From Paramecium tetraurelia (lineage: Eukaryota > Ciliophora > Oligohymenophorea > Peniculida > Parameciidae): a stretch of 64,000 bases of DNA. Positions 1-12,050 of this stretch are shown here, in pieces (the first letter of the stretch is position 1; each line of letters begins with the position of its first letter). Location: positions 63,796 to 127,795 of the forward strand of contig NW_001798990.1 in assembly GCF_000165425.1 (NCBI RefSeq). Direction: 5' to 3'. The notes beneath the pieces were generated by a model that worked only from the letters and a program-made list of their open reading frames with translations, was not told where the DNA came from and ran no database searches. The position numbers and the translations under genes were made by a program.

Positions 1-342
1 TAGAGACAACAGACAGATGGCATTCCCACCACTCTTGTGATGCTATAGAAAGACTTAAATGGAAAGAGGAGCACAATTCAATAGAAGATGAACATTCTAT
101 AGTAATTTGGGAACAACATGAAAAATCAGCAATTGATTGCTCACAGTAGTTCTAGTTAATTTAATGATAATGTGGATTTACTGGAAAATCTGCATAGTGA
201 AGCTTCGTCGACTAGACAGAAGAATGTGAGTTCTTATGAGGAGACAGCCAGCACAATTCACAATAATAATATCTAATCGAATGATTTGATGATGATGTTG
301 TTGGTTTAATGCAACACTTTAGAGAAAATGATGGAACTTTGA
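1..342 (+). CDS. 3' end of an unrecognised gene (partial)
   Basis: The window opens inside coding-like sequence. One frame (from position 3) is open to about 173 and reads as an acidic, charged segment. The frame from position 1 is open to a TGA at 340-342 and reads as a Ser/Asn/Gln-rich tail. An intron probably joins the two, but no clean GTA...TAG boundary was found. The stop lies 38 bp before the next start codon, a spacing usual here. No family was recognised, and the exact frame is unsure. Confidence 0.35.
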
Positions 343-380
343 TTTTTCCTTGATAATTCAATTTTTATTATTATTTTATA

Positions 381-3300
381 ATGTTAACATTTATATGGAT
401 TTTAATTATGCAATAGGTTAATGCCCAGTCTTGTATGTGCAATTAGACATATCCAGATGGATGTTTGATAAATTAAAATTGCACATTAGTCATATCCCAT
501 TCAAACAGCACATGGAATGCAGTAGACGAGCTTTTAATAGAGAATTGCAATGTGACGATATGTCTAGAAAAATTAGTGGGTAAAGCGATATTGAATTTCA
601 GCTAATTAACAATCAACAATGCAAATATAATATAAGATGACGCTTGTTATTCCATATTATCTTAATAATTAATCTTCTTGGGAAATTAAACTATTATTTC
701 ATCTTCTAACATATTGCTTTATGGGAATATACAATTTTAATTCATTACTACTAATATGAGTATAAGCCATGCAAATCTATTGTCAAACAGTTTAAATCTC
801 TGTACAGATTACTTGTAGGTCAGCAATTCAACCATTAGAACTCTAATGTAAAACAAATCATAATGCTCATGCTTAAGTAATCAAAATTGTTCTAATCAGA
901 TGTATATCAAAACCATTTTTAGCTTTGTGGGCTATATCACTCAGAACTATACTAACTTATCTTCGTAATATATTGAGTAGTAGTGGATTTCACAGTTTCA
1001 ATGCAGTTTTTTCAGTCCAAAGACACTGACTTACTTCACCTCATTAATTTCAGTCAAAAATCACTTTAGTTTGGCATAACATTCAAAAATCAAAGGGTTC
1101 TATGTTGGAATCTATGCCTATAGTTTAGAAATTGATCGAACTAGTTAGATTTTGACTGATGGAATGGGATACTCCACCAATGAGGGATATGGTTGTGGAT
1201 ACACTGATAAAATAATAGGATTGAGATAGTAATGTGGAGGTACTGGAGGAAGTCATGGAGGAATGGGAGGGTTCTCAATAAGTCCAAAGTCTAATTACAA
1301 TTAATTGTGCTTACAACTACAGAGCAAGCAGATTTATGATTACTCATTCAATCCAGTATTACCAGGAAGTGGTGGAGGTGGAGTAACATATGGAAATTAG
1401 TTTTATAAATTTGAAAGTTAAGGGCAAGGAGGAGGAGTCATGCATTTAGAAGTGTTGAATTTATATAATGATGGGATAATAAGTTCAAATGGATCTGCAT
1501 ATATCCAGGAACCATTTTTCGGGAGTGGAAGTGGAGGTTCGATTTAGATTAGAATAATCTATTTCAGTGGACAAGGATTAGTAACTGCCGATGGCGGTGG
1601 TTCTTAATCTGGTAATGATTTTGATACGGATTAGTTTGCCAGATAGAAATTTTATTAGACATACCAAATCTATGGAGGATTTGGAGGAGGAGGAAGAATC
1701 AGATTGTTCTTCTTCAACATTACAGAAATGATTAATAGTTCTTATTATAACAATTGCAACAGTATTATGCAAACCAATCCTGGTGGTTTATCAATCCAGT
1801 AAAAAGATATACTTAATATGTCAAATCAAGGTCTTATTAAATTTCAAGGTTCGATTACGCCTACTGGATGTCCTTAAGGTACATAAGGTATTTATTGTTA
1901 AAAATGTGGGAAAGGATATTATAAAATGCTTTTTGGACAAGCACCTTGTAAACCATGTTTTAACACTATAAATAAAAACACTAGTTACTAAATTGAGGGA
2001 GAAAACACACCTTTTTGTAAAGTTGTATGCAATGATGGTAAATAACCAAAAGAAGATTAGTGTTTGACTGGATTGGCAGAATTCTCTCAAAAACTAGGAG
2101 GTCAAAATGTCATATTTGCTCTGTTTGTTACTATCATTTTGCTATTGATTAATATTGCTATTGTTTGGGCGAGCAGGGATAAGAATTCGAAGAAGTCAAG
2201 ACAATTTTATGGATCCTATGATGAATCAAGCTTCCAGCAGATGACTAATTCTCTATCTGAGTTAAATAACAAAACTTACTTAATTAGTCAGGATCTCCAT
2301 TTTCATGTGCGAAGAATATATCTGGCAGGATGCAATACGTATCAAAATCCATGGTAGATTTATTAAGAAACTTTGGTTGATAGTGATCTTAACCAAGGAG
2401 ACAATAAGGAATTGTAAGTTCTCTTTGAAACATTCAACTAAAAAGCATTGTTTACTGTTTTTGAGAAATACACTTTGATATTTTTCAAATTCTATTATTA
2501 TCCTCTTTACATTTGGATTCTTCAATTGATCCAAAAAAACAAGTTCAAAACCCTATCCAAATTATTTGTTAAATAGGAGCATCTTTATAATGGATTGGAT
2601 TCTGATAGAGATAAGATGAAACTCAAATTCTCATGTTCTAAAGATAAGACCTTAGCATTCATTGATAGACTCAATTTAGCTTTGAAGATTGTAGAACAGA
2701 GTAATACTTTAGAATTACCAATCTACTTAGTATTAAGTGGTTATGGTACATTCTCATACCCATTTTAAATAAACATTCATGATGCTCTCATTAAGAGATT
2801 ATGGTAGTAGTTTAGCTTTAACACAAATGAGGAAAGCATCAATCTCTTTGAAAAGTTTGTTACTGAATTCAACTATTATGCAGTCAAGATAGATTTCAGA
2901 TAATCGCAATCCTCATTCATTCAAAGATTTCTTGAACTTGTTAATTACACAAACCAATATAATTATGAAATCTTTAGATTGCATCATTTCATATAAGTTG
3001 ATATTTGTATCCATATAATAGCCATTTAACCCTGTTCATAAAGTTAGGTATATTTACTTGGAAATGCAAATCAACGAGAACTAGAATTTCTATTAAAACA
3101 AATTCATGTTATGAAGAATTTACCTGAGGAATTCACTATCAAATTATCTATTATCTTTAATAATTATAATAAAGAAAGAATTATTAATTTGGAGAGCTTT
3201 AATAACTTGGCCTACAATATAAACGAATAATTGTAGATCATTGTTAATAAGGACAAAGATGATCTGAAAAATCAGATTTAATAGGAGAAGAAAAAGATGC

Positions 3301-3902
3301 AATCAAAAATAAATTGTTTTAAGATGGATGGAATGAAACAATATAAACTGAAAGGAATACAAGTAGTTAAAAGATTCTTCACATGGCTTTTTAGTCAGAT
3401 TACTCGATATCGAGATAGCAGAGTCAATTAGTAATTCCTTATTGCTGGAATATGCATAACCCTTGCAATCTAATGGGTATTATTGTTTAGCTTATTAGAT
3501 AGTGTTTTGTCATTGCCTATCCTGTACTCTTATTTATTGTGAATGATTTAGAAAGCGATCAAATATTTGTGGCTGAATTCATCACTCAACTAGTGATATT
3601 TCCTGTAGCATAGATCATTAGTTTGGTAATTCTCTCGGCTTGGGTAATGTAATCTCTATATATAGCTTCTAAAATCAAGAAGAAATTATGGCAAAATGTA
3701 CCTTTTATTCAATTTATGTGCCTTGGCAAGTTCATTGATTGAATTCATTTTTGGATGCTATGATCTATTCAACTTCAATTCAAGTGCTGAATTTAATTTA
3801 TTTAAATTATTCCCTTTCTTTTTCATTATGCTTTCGTCACATTTAGTTTGTCTACAAATGAACTTTAACGAACTCAACAAAACCAAATATTTTGAAATTT
3901 GA
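381..3902 (+). CDS. Large Cys/Gly-rich type I surface protein with multi-pass C-terminus
   Basis: About 1157 residues after removal of two introns (3477-3502, 26 nt; 3644-3665, 22 nt), which give an unbroken frame to the TGA at 3900-3902. The start at 381 begins a hydrophobic signal peptide (MLTFIWILIM...). Cys-containing and Asn-rich extracellular sequence follows, then a Gly-rich stretch around 1150-1700 with repeated GGG runs. A compact Cys cluster near 1875-2055 has spacing like the growth-factor-receptor/ephrin-type Cys modules common in ciliate surface proteins. A strong transmembrane helix follows at about 2110-2175, and more hydrophobic segments lie near 3390-3850. It is probably a plasma-membrane protein. 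Function and ligand are not deducible from the sequence. The gene assignment is secure; the family label is inference. Confidence 0.8.
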
Positions 3903-4064
3903 TTTATTTATTATAGTAATTGTTATTTAAATATAAACAGTTCTCAATGACTTACTATTATGATCTTCAAAATATTTATAACGCAGTTCCCATTTATAAT
4001 ATAACCCAATCTACATTATAATATACGAATTATCACAATATTTGAGTGAAGATTAAATTAATAA

Positions 4065-5580
4065 ATGAATAAATACACCTTAAAATTCAGAGACAAAAAA
4101 ATTGAAGAATAATTTTAATAAATCCATCAAATCCCTACTAGATAAAAACACATAAAACTTATTTCAGTATTTTTCTTAGCTCTTTAAATATTTAAACTTA
4201 TAGCAAGTATTTTACAGCATTAGAAAGAATAAATGTATATTTTAATCTTTTTAATCGCGACAACTCTAGTATTGTGCTTTGCCAAGATCACGTCTAGCTT
4301 TTCCTCAAATATGGCTCTATGTTTTATCAATCTATCTTTCACTTTTTACACTGTTTATTATGATCCAAAAGATGAAATCACTAATTCCTACTATAGGGGA
4401 GCTAACCAGATGGTTTTCAATATTATTAACATCCTGCTTACCGACTTTTTAGAATCAGCTCTCATAACTATGACTATATTTGCAACTAGATCAATTCATG
4501 TAATGCTTTATGGAGATAAACCTGATATCTCTTACTTTGTACTTGGATTTATTATAAATCTCTCATTTCTATACATCATATACACTTATCGTAGTGCCAT
4601 GCGTTCATAGTACATCCTCTCACGCACAGACAAGCAATGGGAGAATATTCTCAAATAAATTATTCATGATGAGTAGTATTTATTAATAAACTTTGATGTG
4701 GAAAAATTAAAGTTTTCAAAAATTTTATCAAACTTTTTTAAAGATGAACAGAGAAATGATTAAATTGGTGATTTTTTAAGAAACTCATATATAAATTAAG
4801 AAACCCTTGAGAACTATTTATTCAATTAAATAAAATTATTTCAGACTAATTATCATGATGTGTTCAATAAAATTATCTCATTAAAATATGAGAAATTTCA
4901 TTTATCAGTTTCCTATTCAATATTCTAGGGTTCAAGACCAACAATTTTGATCCAGTTAGTAAAACATCAGTATAATAAGGAAATATAAAGTTTGATCATC
5001 AAAACCTTAATCAATCTTAAACTACTGACTAATTTAATTAGAATAATTAATGGAAATTAAGATTACAGCAAAGATAAGTTCCAAAAAATAGCCACAATTC
5101 TCATATACTAATATTTCTAAGCTAAATTACATTCCAAGAGGTTTTCATTCAAAATTTGCAATCTAAAAAATATCATACTAGATTTAAAATATTATTTTTA
5201 TCCCAATAGTATGGTAAGATTATTAGAAAATAATGTTCATTTGAAAACAATACCATGCATTTTGAAGCTCCTTCTATTGATCGTAGTTGAAAGTTCAATT
5301 AGTAGAGTTTTGTTCATAAAAACACTCAATAAGACAGGGTAGCAGAATCAACTAAAAATTCATAGTACATTTAATGTTTAAAGCTTCAAAGTCAGATATC
5401 TGTAATTTGAATACTTTCTTTAAGCAATTGTAAAATCAATCTCAAACGATGAAAAAAGTACAATTAACTTATTATATAGCAATCGAATTTGAGTTACATC
5501 AGGAATCTTTTCTACCTTATTGTAAGCCAATGTCTATTAAAGGTTGTTATTATGATTCCAAAAGGAATAGATTTGATTGA
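4065..5580 (+). CDS. Multi-pass membrane sensor-like protein (histidine-kinase-like family, no kinase motif seen)
   Basis: About 497 residues with one 22-nt intron (5458-5479). The N-terminus (MNKYTLKF) is followed by several hydrophobic helices at roughly residues 30-185, then a cytoplasmic part containing NFDVEKLKF, which resembles the start of a PAS-like module. The rest is Lys/Leu-rich. It shares start, size, membrane layout and post-membrane pattern with the gene at 44053-45616, so the two look like paralogues. The arrangement of helices, PAS-like segment and helical region recalls ciliate sensor histidine kinases. However, no H-box histidine and no N, G1 or G2 ATP-binding motifs are visible. 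It may be a degenerate receptor or scaffold. Function is inferred only. Confidence 0.6.
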
Positions 5581-5661
5581 TTTTCAGTTTAAATTAACAA
5601 TTTTCTTTATTTCTTCGGTGATTTTATAATAAATGATAATGAAATTAAATTAATAAAATTA

Positions 5662-6548
5662 ATGAAATCGTTTAAAGTTTCGAGTGGCATAATGGATATC
5701 ATTAAAAATTAATCGAAGGATGTGAAATCCTCCTAAATGATAGTGGACAAAGTGAATGAGATTGTATATTTCAATATAAGACATAGCATAGTGGAATTGA
5801 TGAAAATAATCTGAAATTAGTAAATCAACATCTCATAAACCATTTTCAATTGAAGCCAATAGTCAGTGCAATAGAATAGCCAAATAATCCTTTGCAAAAA
5901 ATACGGAATCGTTCCAAACCCAAATTTTAATCATTGTTGCATTCTTAAATTAGTTAAGAGGTTGAGTCAGTCCAAAATTCATACTAATATACAGAACTAC
6001 TTAGTGAGAAGGACAAAGAGATAAATTATTACAAGAATCATATCTAACAACTGACAGAAGAATTGTAAAAATTAACTGAATTGTTTGAAACAGTTAGAAA
6101 TGAAAATTAATCTCTTAAAAATTAAGTTGATCAAACTCAAAATTATCAACTGATCATATCTAATCAACAGAAACAGATTTTGAAATTGCAACAAGACAAT
6201 GTAGAATTAGAAATGATTTTGAAGAACACTCTTTTGCAACAGGAGAGACAGAAATTTTAATCGTAATCTTCAAAACAATCAATAATCATTAAGAAAAACT
6301 CATTAAATGGACAGAAATTAAAGTTGTCTAATAACCTGAGTTTAAGTGAACAAATGAACAATTCAAACATGAGTACAAGTTTCATCTCCTGTCCAGACAA
6401 TTACAATCAAAAATAAAAAAGTCACAGAGCCAACGAAAGAGTGAAAACTAATTAAACGGTTCCGACTCTTCCGGATTCTAAAATCTATTCGAATGATCAA
6501 TATTATGTGTAGAGATAAGGCAAGGAAAATATCAAGATGAGATATTGA
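5662..6548 (+). CDS. Coiled-coil protein of unknown function
   Basis: About 287 residues, with one 23-nt intron at 5764-5786 that removes an in-frame TGA. The start at 5662 is the first ATG in frame. Roughly residues 95-210 form a charged, Gln/Glu/Leu-rich heptad region typical of a coiled coil. It is followed by a Ser/Asn-rich tail containing QTVPTLPDSK and ends at the TGA at 6546-6548. It begins 81 bp after the preceding gene on the same strand. No enzyme motif is visible. It could be a cytoskeletal or scaffold protein, but nothing in the sequence decides this. Confidence 0.7.
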
Positions 6549-6913
6549 TGATAAATTATATTTTTTTGTTATCTATTAGAATTCACATCATAAAATTAGT
6601 GGAGATATTTGAGTAAAGTTTATAAAGTTTCTATATTTCTAAACCGTTAGGTGTTTTCAATACAATATTTTCATCTTAAACCTACTGCAATTGAAACAGA
6701 AAATAAAAAGAGAACGGTTAAGGATTCACGCTGTCCTTGAATAAGATTTCAATTTTTATTTCCACATCAAGAAATCAATTGAACTTAACACTAAAATAAA
6801 GTATGTTTTCAGTTGAGACTTATATATTCTAATTAAATTATAATATAAACTTTTGAAATATTGCTTGCATTTAGAATTTCAAATAGTTTATCCTAAACTT
6901 ACTCTTTCTAGTT

Positions 6914-8585
6914 ATGTCTAACAAGGAATAGGTTTGAGTGTCTCGTAAAATAAAGGAGGCAGTTCTAGATACTTCAGTACTTATTCTGGATGTTATTTGA
7001 TAAGTGGTAAATGCAGAACAGCTTCAAGGAAGTTTCAATAATGATTTTCCTGTCTTCTATTAGTTGAGTTTTTTATTGCTGGCCTATTAATTCTTACTTA
7101 AATTTGGAATATTAGATTTCTGGGAATGGCTTTTAGTAATTGTTCCAATTTTATTAGACTACTGTATCTAGTTAGTAAAGTTAAATTTTAGGCTCAAGTG
7201 GAAATCTATTTTGAATTCTATATTTACAATCATTACATAAATTGTATAAGATTTAAGGATGGACTTTCTTAATTCTATACTCTTGGGGAATACTAATATG
7301 GGTTAGCCATCATACTCCTAAACAATTTCCAATTTTTAATACTTCATGTTAATGTCATTAATTAAGGATTTACATAAAATTTAATGCATAAGAAAAGAAT
7401 CAAAAATAGATACTAAAATCTATCTTGATCAACATCTGAGCATTTAAAAAAATTTAAGAAAAACAATTAAATACATTTATGTTTTTATCCTGTTAATTAT
7501 TAAGAATTTCTGGATTAGAATTATTATTGAATTTAAATATATAAGCATAAAATTAACCTAATTTCAATTTTTCGCGGCATTCATTTTCTGCTTATTTTAT
7601 TTGAGATTACCAGTTTTTAAATCAGCCCCGTAACACTCAATAATAATAAAATACTAGCTAATATATAATAAAAAAATAAGTAAAATACAAGCACTAGACA
7701 AAGCAGGAGTAACTTGATAGTAGTAAAACCTATAGAAATTCTGGTATTTTAAGTAAAAATGATAAAATAAAATAAAATTAATGTTGATATTGAAAAAGTA
7801 ATATCATTATTAATAAGTGAAAAACTGAAAATAATTTGAATTTTCACTATTTTATACTCAAAATGAGAACTTTCAGATAGGAGCCTTTTATTAGAGAACT
7901 GTATAATGCTAATACAAATTCCTGCTGAGATTCAAATTAATATTCACTAGATTAAACGCTTCTATCCATTTAATTCATTTAGAGTTTTGCTTATAGGGAG
8001 GACTTTTTAATCATGCCAATTCTGGAACTTAACCCTTTCAGTTTTTTTGTAAAACTAGGAGAAGGTGAAAACAACATTTTCAAAAGAGTTACTCTTGATT
8101 CGTTTGAATAATTATAATTTTTTCAACTATTTAAGCAGATTTTACTATAATAACTTCTAGTTAAATAATTCACCATTCAAAGGCTGATCTATCTCTCTAA
8201 GTGGCAAGAAATTTGCTTTTTGAGAATCAAATTACAGTGAAATTCAATTATTTCTTTCCCTTCAAATAATTTTTAAAGAATAATCTTAGGTAGAAGTAGA
8301 TTTAAATAATTATTTATAAGAAAGAACATAAAAAAGAATCATTATATTTCTCAACTAAATGTCTTTTCCAAAGATTATTATTTTTCTCATTAGAAAGAGA
8401 TAGTAATATTAAAAAAATGATGAAATCAATGTAGTTTTCCTTTAAAATCTAATCATGAGAATAAGTAAAGAAATTAGATTTAAGGGTTGGTTTCCTTCCT
8501 TATGGCATAAAATACATTCTTAAAATTGATGATATTAAAAATTAGAATAACATGATAAAATCAAAATATGTAAAAAAAATTAAAG
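6914..8585 (+). pseudogene. Decayed multi-pass membrane protein gene
   Basis: One frame reads convincingly as protein from about 6938 to 7713 with several hydrophobic helices (for example FWEWLLVIVPILLDY and FFAAFIFCLFYLRL), but TGA codons at 6935 and 6998 interrupt it and no intron of normal size removes both. A 27-nt intron is possible near 7711. Protein-like segments continue to about 8585 (for example PILELNPFSFFVKL near 8020) with further TGA codons at about 7927 and 8231. The pattern is of a once-intact gene that has accumulated stops. Sequencing errors or missed introns are the alternatives. It has no clear similarity to the two sensor-like membrane proteins here. Confidence 0.4.
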
Positions 8586-9074
8586 AAAATATCTGAAAAG
8601 TTCTAAATAAGAAAGAGTTAAGGAAGTTCATGTAATAATTCAAATAATTAAGTCCATGAAATCGAAAAAAGAAGCATGGAGAAGGAAGAAAATGCGTAAT
8701 ATTCTGCACATACATTTATTTATGTTTTAGTTTAAGAATCTCCTGTCTCAAAAGAATAATTGATTAATTTATTTTGTTTTTATTAGATTTTCAAAATTGA
8801 ATACAAGTAATTTGATTTGCATGTTCCAATTCATTACAGATAAAATTATAAAAATATGTATAATATGTGTACCATCTTGACTTATGTTTTAGAATGTAAT
8901 AGTTGAGATTGCTTGAGCTGTCTTTTGAATATATTTTTTTGCAACCCTTGTGGACTTTTTGTATTCAAATAGAAATATGCATTTAATTCTTAATTGCTTG
9001 ATTATCTGTTTATTATGATTTAATTCTATTTTATCATTCCTTTTGATTTCTATTCTGAAATTTCATTAATTTTC
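8586..9074. other. Region without a resolvable gene
   Basis: This AT-rich stretch contains open segments in the frame of the next gene (for example from an ATG at 8676), interrupted by a TGA at 8904. These may belong to the preceding relic. No promoter or RNA gene was recognised. Confidence 0.3.
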
Positions 9075-10414
9075 ATGACAGAAATAAACTCATATGAAAC
9101 GATTATAATGATTCTAAAAAATCTGAGCAATCCAAAGTTTGCTTCATAATACGAGTAACAACTTAATCGCCTCCCTTTCTTTAGCTTTTATAAATAGGTT
9201 TTAAAAACAAATACATTCACATAAAGTGCGTCTAAATATATGCAACTTCTATATTTGAAAAAAGGATAAGTCTATAAGCATCCGAGTATACTAGAAATAT
9301 ATTAATAGCTGACTCAATTGAAAGTGTAATAATATTGCTTGAAGGGACCTTGTCTTTGATTAAAAATGATCAAAAGAAACAAATACTTGTAAAGAAAGTA
9401 AAACCACCAGATCATCTATTTTAAGCAGAAATCTATAAGAAGACTGCCTATTCAAAACATAAAATAATTGCCCTCACAGATTGCTCAGCTATTTCATTAA
9501 GCTTTATTTCAATTCATGAAGTATATGAGAATGCCATTTTTAGATATCGGTTTATGGATTTTAATTTGTTAAGCATAGGGAAGAGGTAGATTATTTTAGA
9601 ACGTAATATCCAGATATTAAACCAATTGAATTTATACCATTTATAAAGCAATTGAGGAAAGAGAATTTTATGAATAATGTTACAATATATTCATCCAATC
9701 AAATTGCCAATAAAGTGTATTTCATCATCTCTGGGGAAGTGGAAGTATAATTATAGTATATACAAGATTTATGGTGAAAATGAGGATGGTAAACTCTAAA
9801 GAATAGCAATTGCTTGTGAAAATGACAGTTTTGGTGAAGAAGCATTATCAAGTTCTGTTCCTAGACTATACAAATATACAGCTAAGACTTAGTATTTTAA
9901 GAAAACTACAGCTTTTGCATTTGAAGTAAACATAAAATTGTATTAGATTGATGATTACTGCCACACTTATGCCCCGAATCTAATTAAGAAAATAGAAGAT
10001 AAGATGAAACTCAAAGAACAGCTTATTCTGTAAAAATTCAAATAAACTCAAACTCAAACAAGCACTTTGCCAATTATAATTAATGGGTCTATTAAAAAAC
10101 CTTTTTATTAGTACATTCCTAAATTTATTAGATTCTTAAACATGGCATCACCTGCATCAATGGCGTAATCGATAAAAATGAATAGAGCTCAAAGTCTTGA
10201 TGAATAAGGGTTGCTCAACTTCATGGAACTTCACAGTCCAGACAACCATCAGATGAGACTATTTGAATCACAAGTGATTAGACCATTAATCAAATAATAA
10301 CAATATGACGAGAGTGCTAATCAATCGAGAGATAGAACGAAATCTGGGGAATTGTAGAAATTTTGGAATCTTAGTTCAGAGTCTAAAAAGTTGCCTCAAA
10401 TTAAATAACATTGA
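9075..10414 (+). CDS. Cyclic-nucleotide-binding-domain protein
   Basis: About 423 residues after removal of three introns (9286-9308, 23 nt; 9521-9543, 23 nt; 9745-9766, 22 nt, the last ending AAG). Two cyclic-nucleotide-binding folds are visible. The first includes LYLKKGQ, then SVIILLEGTLSL and ALTDC. The second includes KVYFIISGEVE and a conserved NDSFGEEAL segment, the phosphate-binding-cassette region. A canonical R/T-A pair is not evident, so cAMP or cGMP binding is not assured. The C-terminal third is polar and Ser/Gln-rich. No kinase catalytic domain or channel pore is present, so it is not a PKA catalytic subunit or an HCN channel. It may be a regulatory or scaffold protein in ciliary signalling, which is inference. 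The start at 9075 was chosen because upstream sequence in this frame carries a TGA. Confidence 0.75.
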
Positions 10415-10459
10415 ATCAGTTTGTTAGACTAAACTATTATAATTATTATAATTATACGA

Positions 10460-11588
10460 ATGCAACATTAATTGAGTTTGAGTATTGAGAGTAAAAATAG
10501 TAATCTCTCAGATTAGATAGAAAACATTGAAATATTATAATTTAATCAGACGGCATTTCTTTAAGGACAAGAATAATCCATATTACTTTCAAACATCCAA
10601 GGGGTTTCGTAAAGATTGTCCATTATTCTGATCTAATCTTATTATAGAATGTATTCCTGCAAGATCGAATTCTAAAAAAGGAAGAAATGAGCTCAATATA
10701 GATAATGTGTAATTCAAGAGTTAGTAGACAGTGAGTATACTTATTTGGAAAATTTGTTGCTAATCATCGAGAACTTCTGCATTCCATTTTAAGGAATTTT
10801 GACAGAAGCTTAATCTAAATAATTATTCAGAAATTTGAAACCAATATATTTACTGAATATGCAATTTTTAATTGAAATCTCAGGTAGAATTAACGTTCCT
10901 ATTAAACTAGAAAAATTCTGCAATTTCAATTAGAATACTTGTTTTGGAAAAATATTTAATAAGTATGCCCAATTTTTAAAATATACTTTGAAAAAATACT
11001 TCTAGTTTTTCAATTAAAATTGTTTCAACTTTAAGGAACGAATTCCCAAAATTGAATGATTTTATTTTATAATCGGAAGAAGAAGCAGAAATTTTTAAAG
11101 GAAGCAATCTAGAATCATATCTTATAAAACCAGTGTAGAGATTACCTAAGTGTGTCCTTTTACTTAAAGATTTGATCAAACACACTTGACAATCTCACCC
11201 AGATTAGGAGTCTCTTCAAGTGAGTGTCAATAATTAATTTGAAGTCAATAGAAAATTGATATTTTGATTGATAAGGAAAATATACAAGTTATTTTAGTTT
11301 ACTCAAGAATTAAAAGCTCTTCGAATTGTAGAAACAGTTCTATGATTAAATCTATGTTTCTGTTTTAGAATCAACTTGAAAATATGATCAAAGCGAAACC
11401 ATTAATAGGAGTCAGTTATAGTGCAATATCATGAAAATTCTTACCTAAAGAAATCAAAATGTTTTAGTTAAATAACATTAAAATTGTATGAATATCTTTT
11501 CCTTAATGAGAAATCTTATTGCAAAAACAAACCTGAAACTCAATATTGCAAATTCTATTTACGGTATCCTCTTAGGAACAATCCATGA
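10460..11588 (+). pseudogene. RhoGEF (DH domain) gene relic
   Basis: The reading from 10460 shows an IQ-like motif (IQSYYRMYSCK) followed by a Dbl-homology domain: QELVDSEYTYLENLL, then KIFNKYAQFLK, then the hallmark YLIKPVQRLPK at about 11110-11150 and KHT...HPDQESLQ. In intact genes this domain is a guanine-nucleotide exchanger for Rho-family GTPases. Here it is broken by TGA codons at 10688, 11186 and about 11261, and by a frameshift near 11045-11056, none of which a normal-sized intron explains. A trailing segment to about 11588 may be the remains of a PH-like domain. The gene has probably lost function, as often happens to duplicates after whole-genome duplication in Paramecium. Confidence 0.6.
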
Positions 11589-12050
11589 CATTTATTTGTT
11601 AAGATGCTGAAAAAAATAGAAGTATTCCCATCCACTTATTATCAACCTTTACACTACATTTCATCATTATACTTTACTAGGATCTTGCAAACATATTTTT
11701 GATGTTTTTATATATTTTTTTTTCATTGGATTAAAAAATCATAATATACTTTTTTATATTGAATTTAAGTTTTAGATTTCTCTTAATTAACATATTAGAG
11801 ATCCTAATAGAATGATCTATCAGGATTCAAAGGGATAATACCAGGTATATTTTAATTTTTTTCACTTCTATAACAAATATTTTTAATCTTTGTATTGACA
11901 TCGAAATTACATATTAGGTAGTTAATGAAATGTTATGATCATTCATTAATTGTAAACTAGATTTAATAAGATGGATAAGTAAATTCTATTTAGGAAGGAT
12001 GTTTTTGTGGTATTTGCCTTTTAACTAAATTTTAATTTTAGGTTTAAATA
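11589..12050. other. AT-rich stretch with no clear gene
   Basis: Mostly poly-A/T-like sequence. A short protein-like segment near 11795-11845 (RDPNRMIYQDSKG) ends at a splice-like GTA but could not be joined to anything. Confidence 0.3.
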
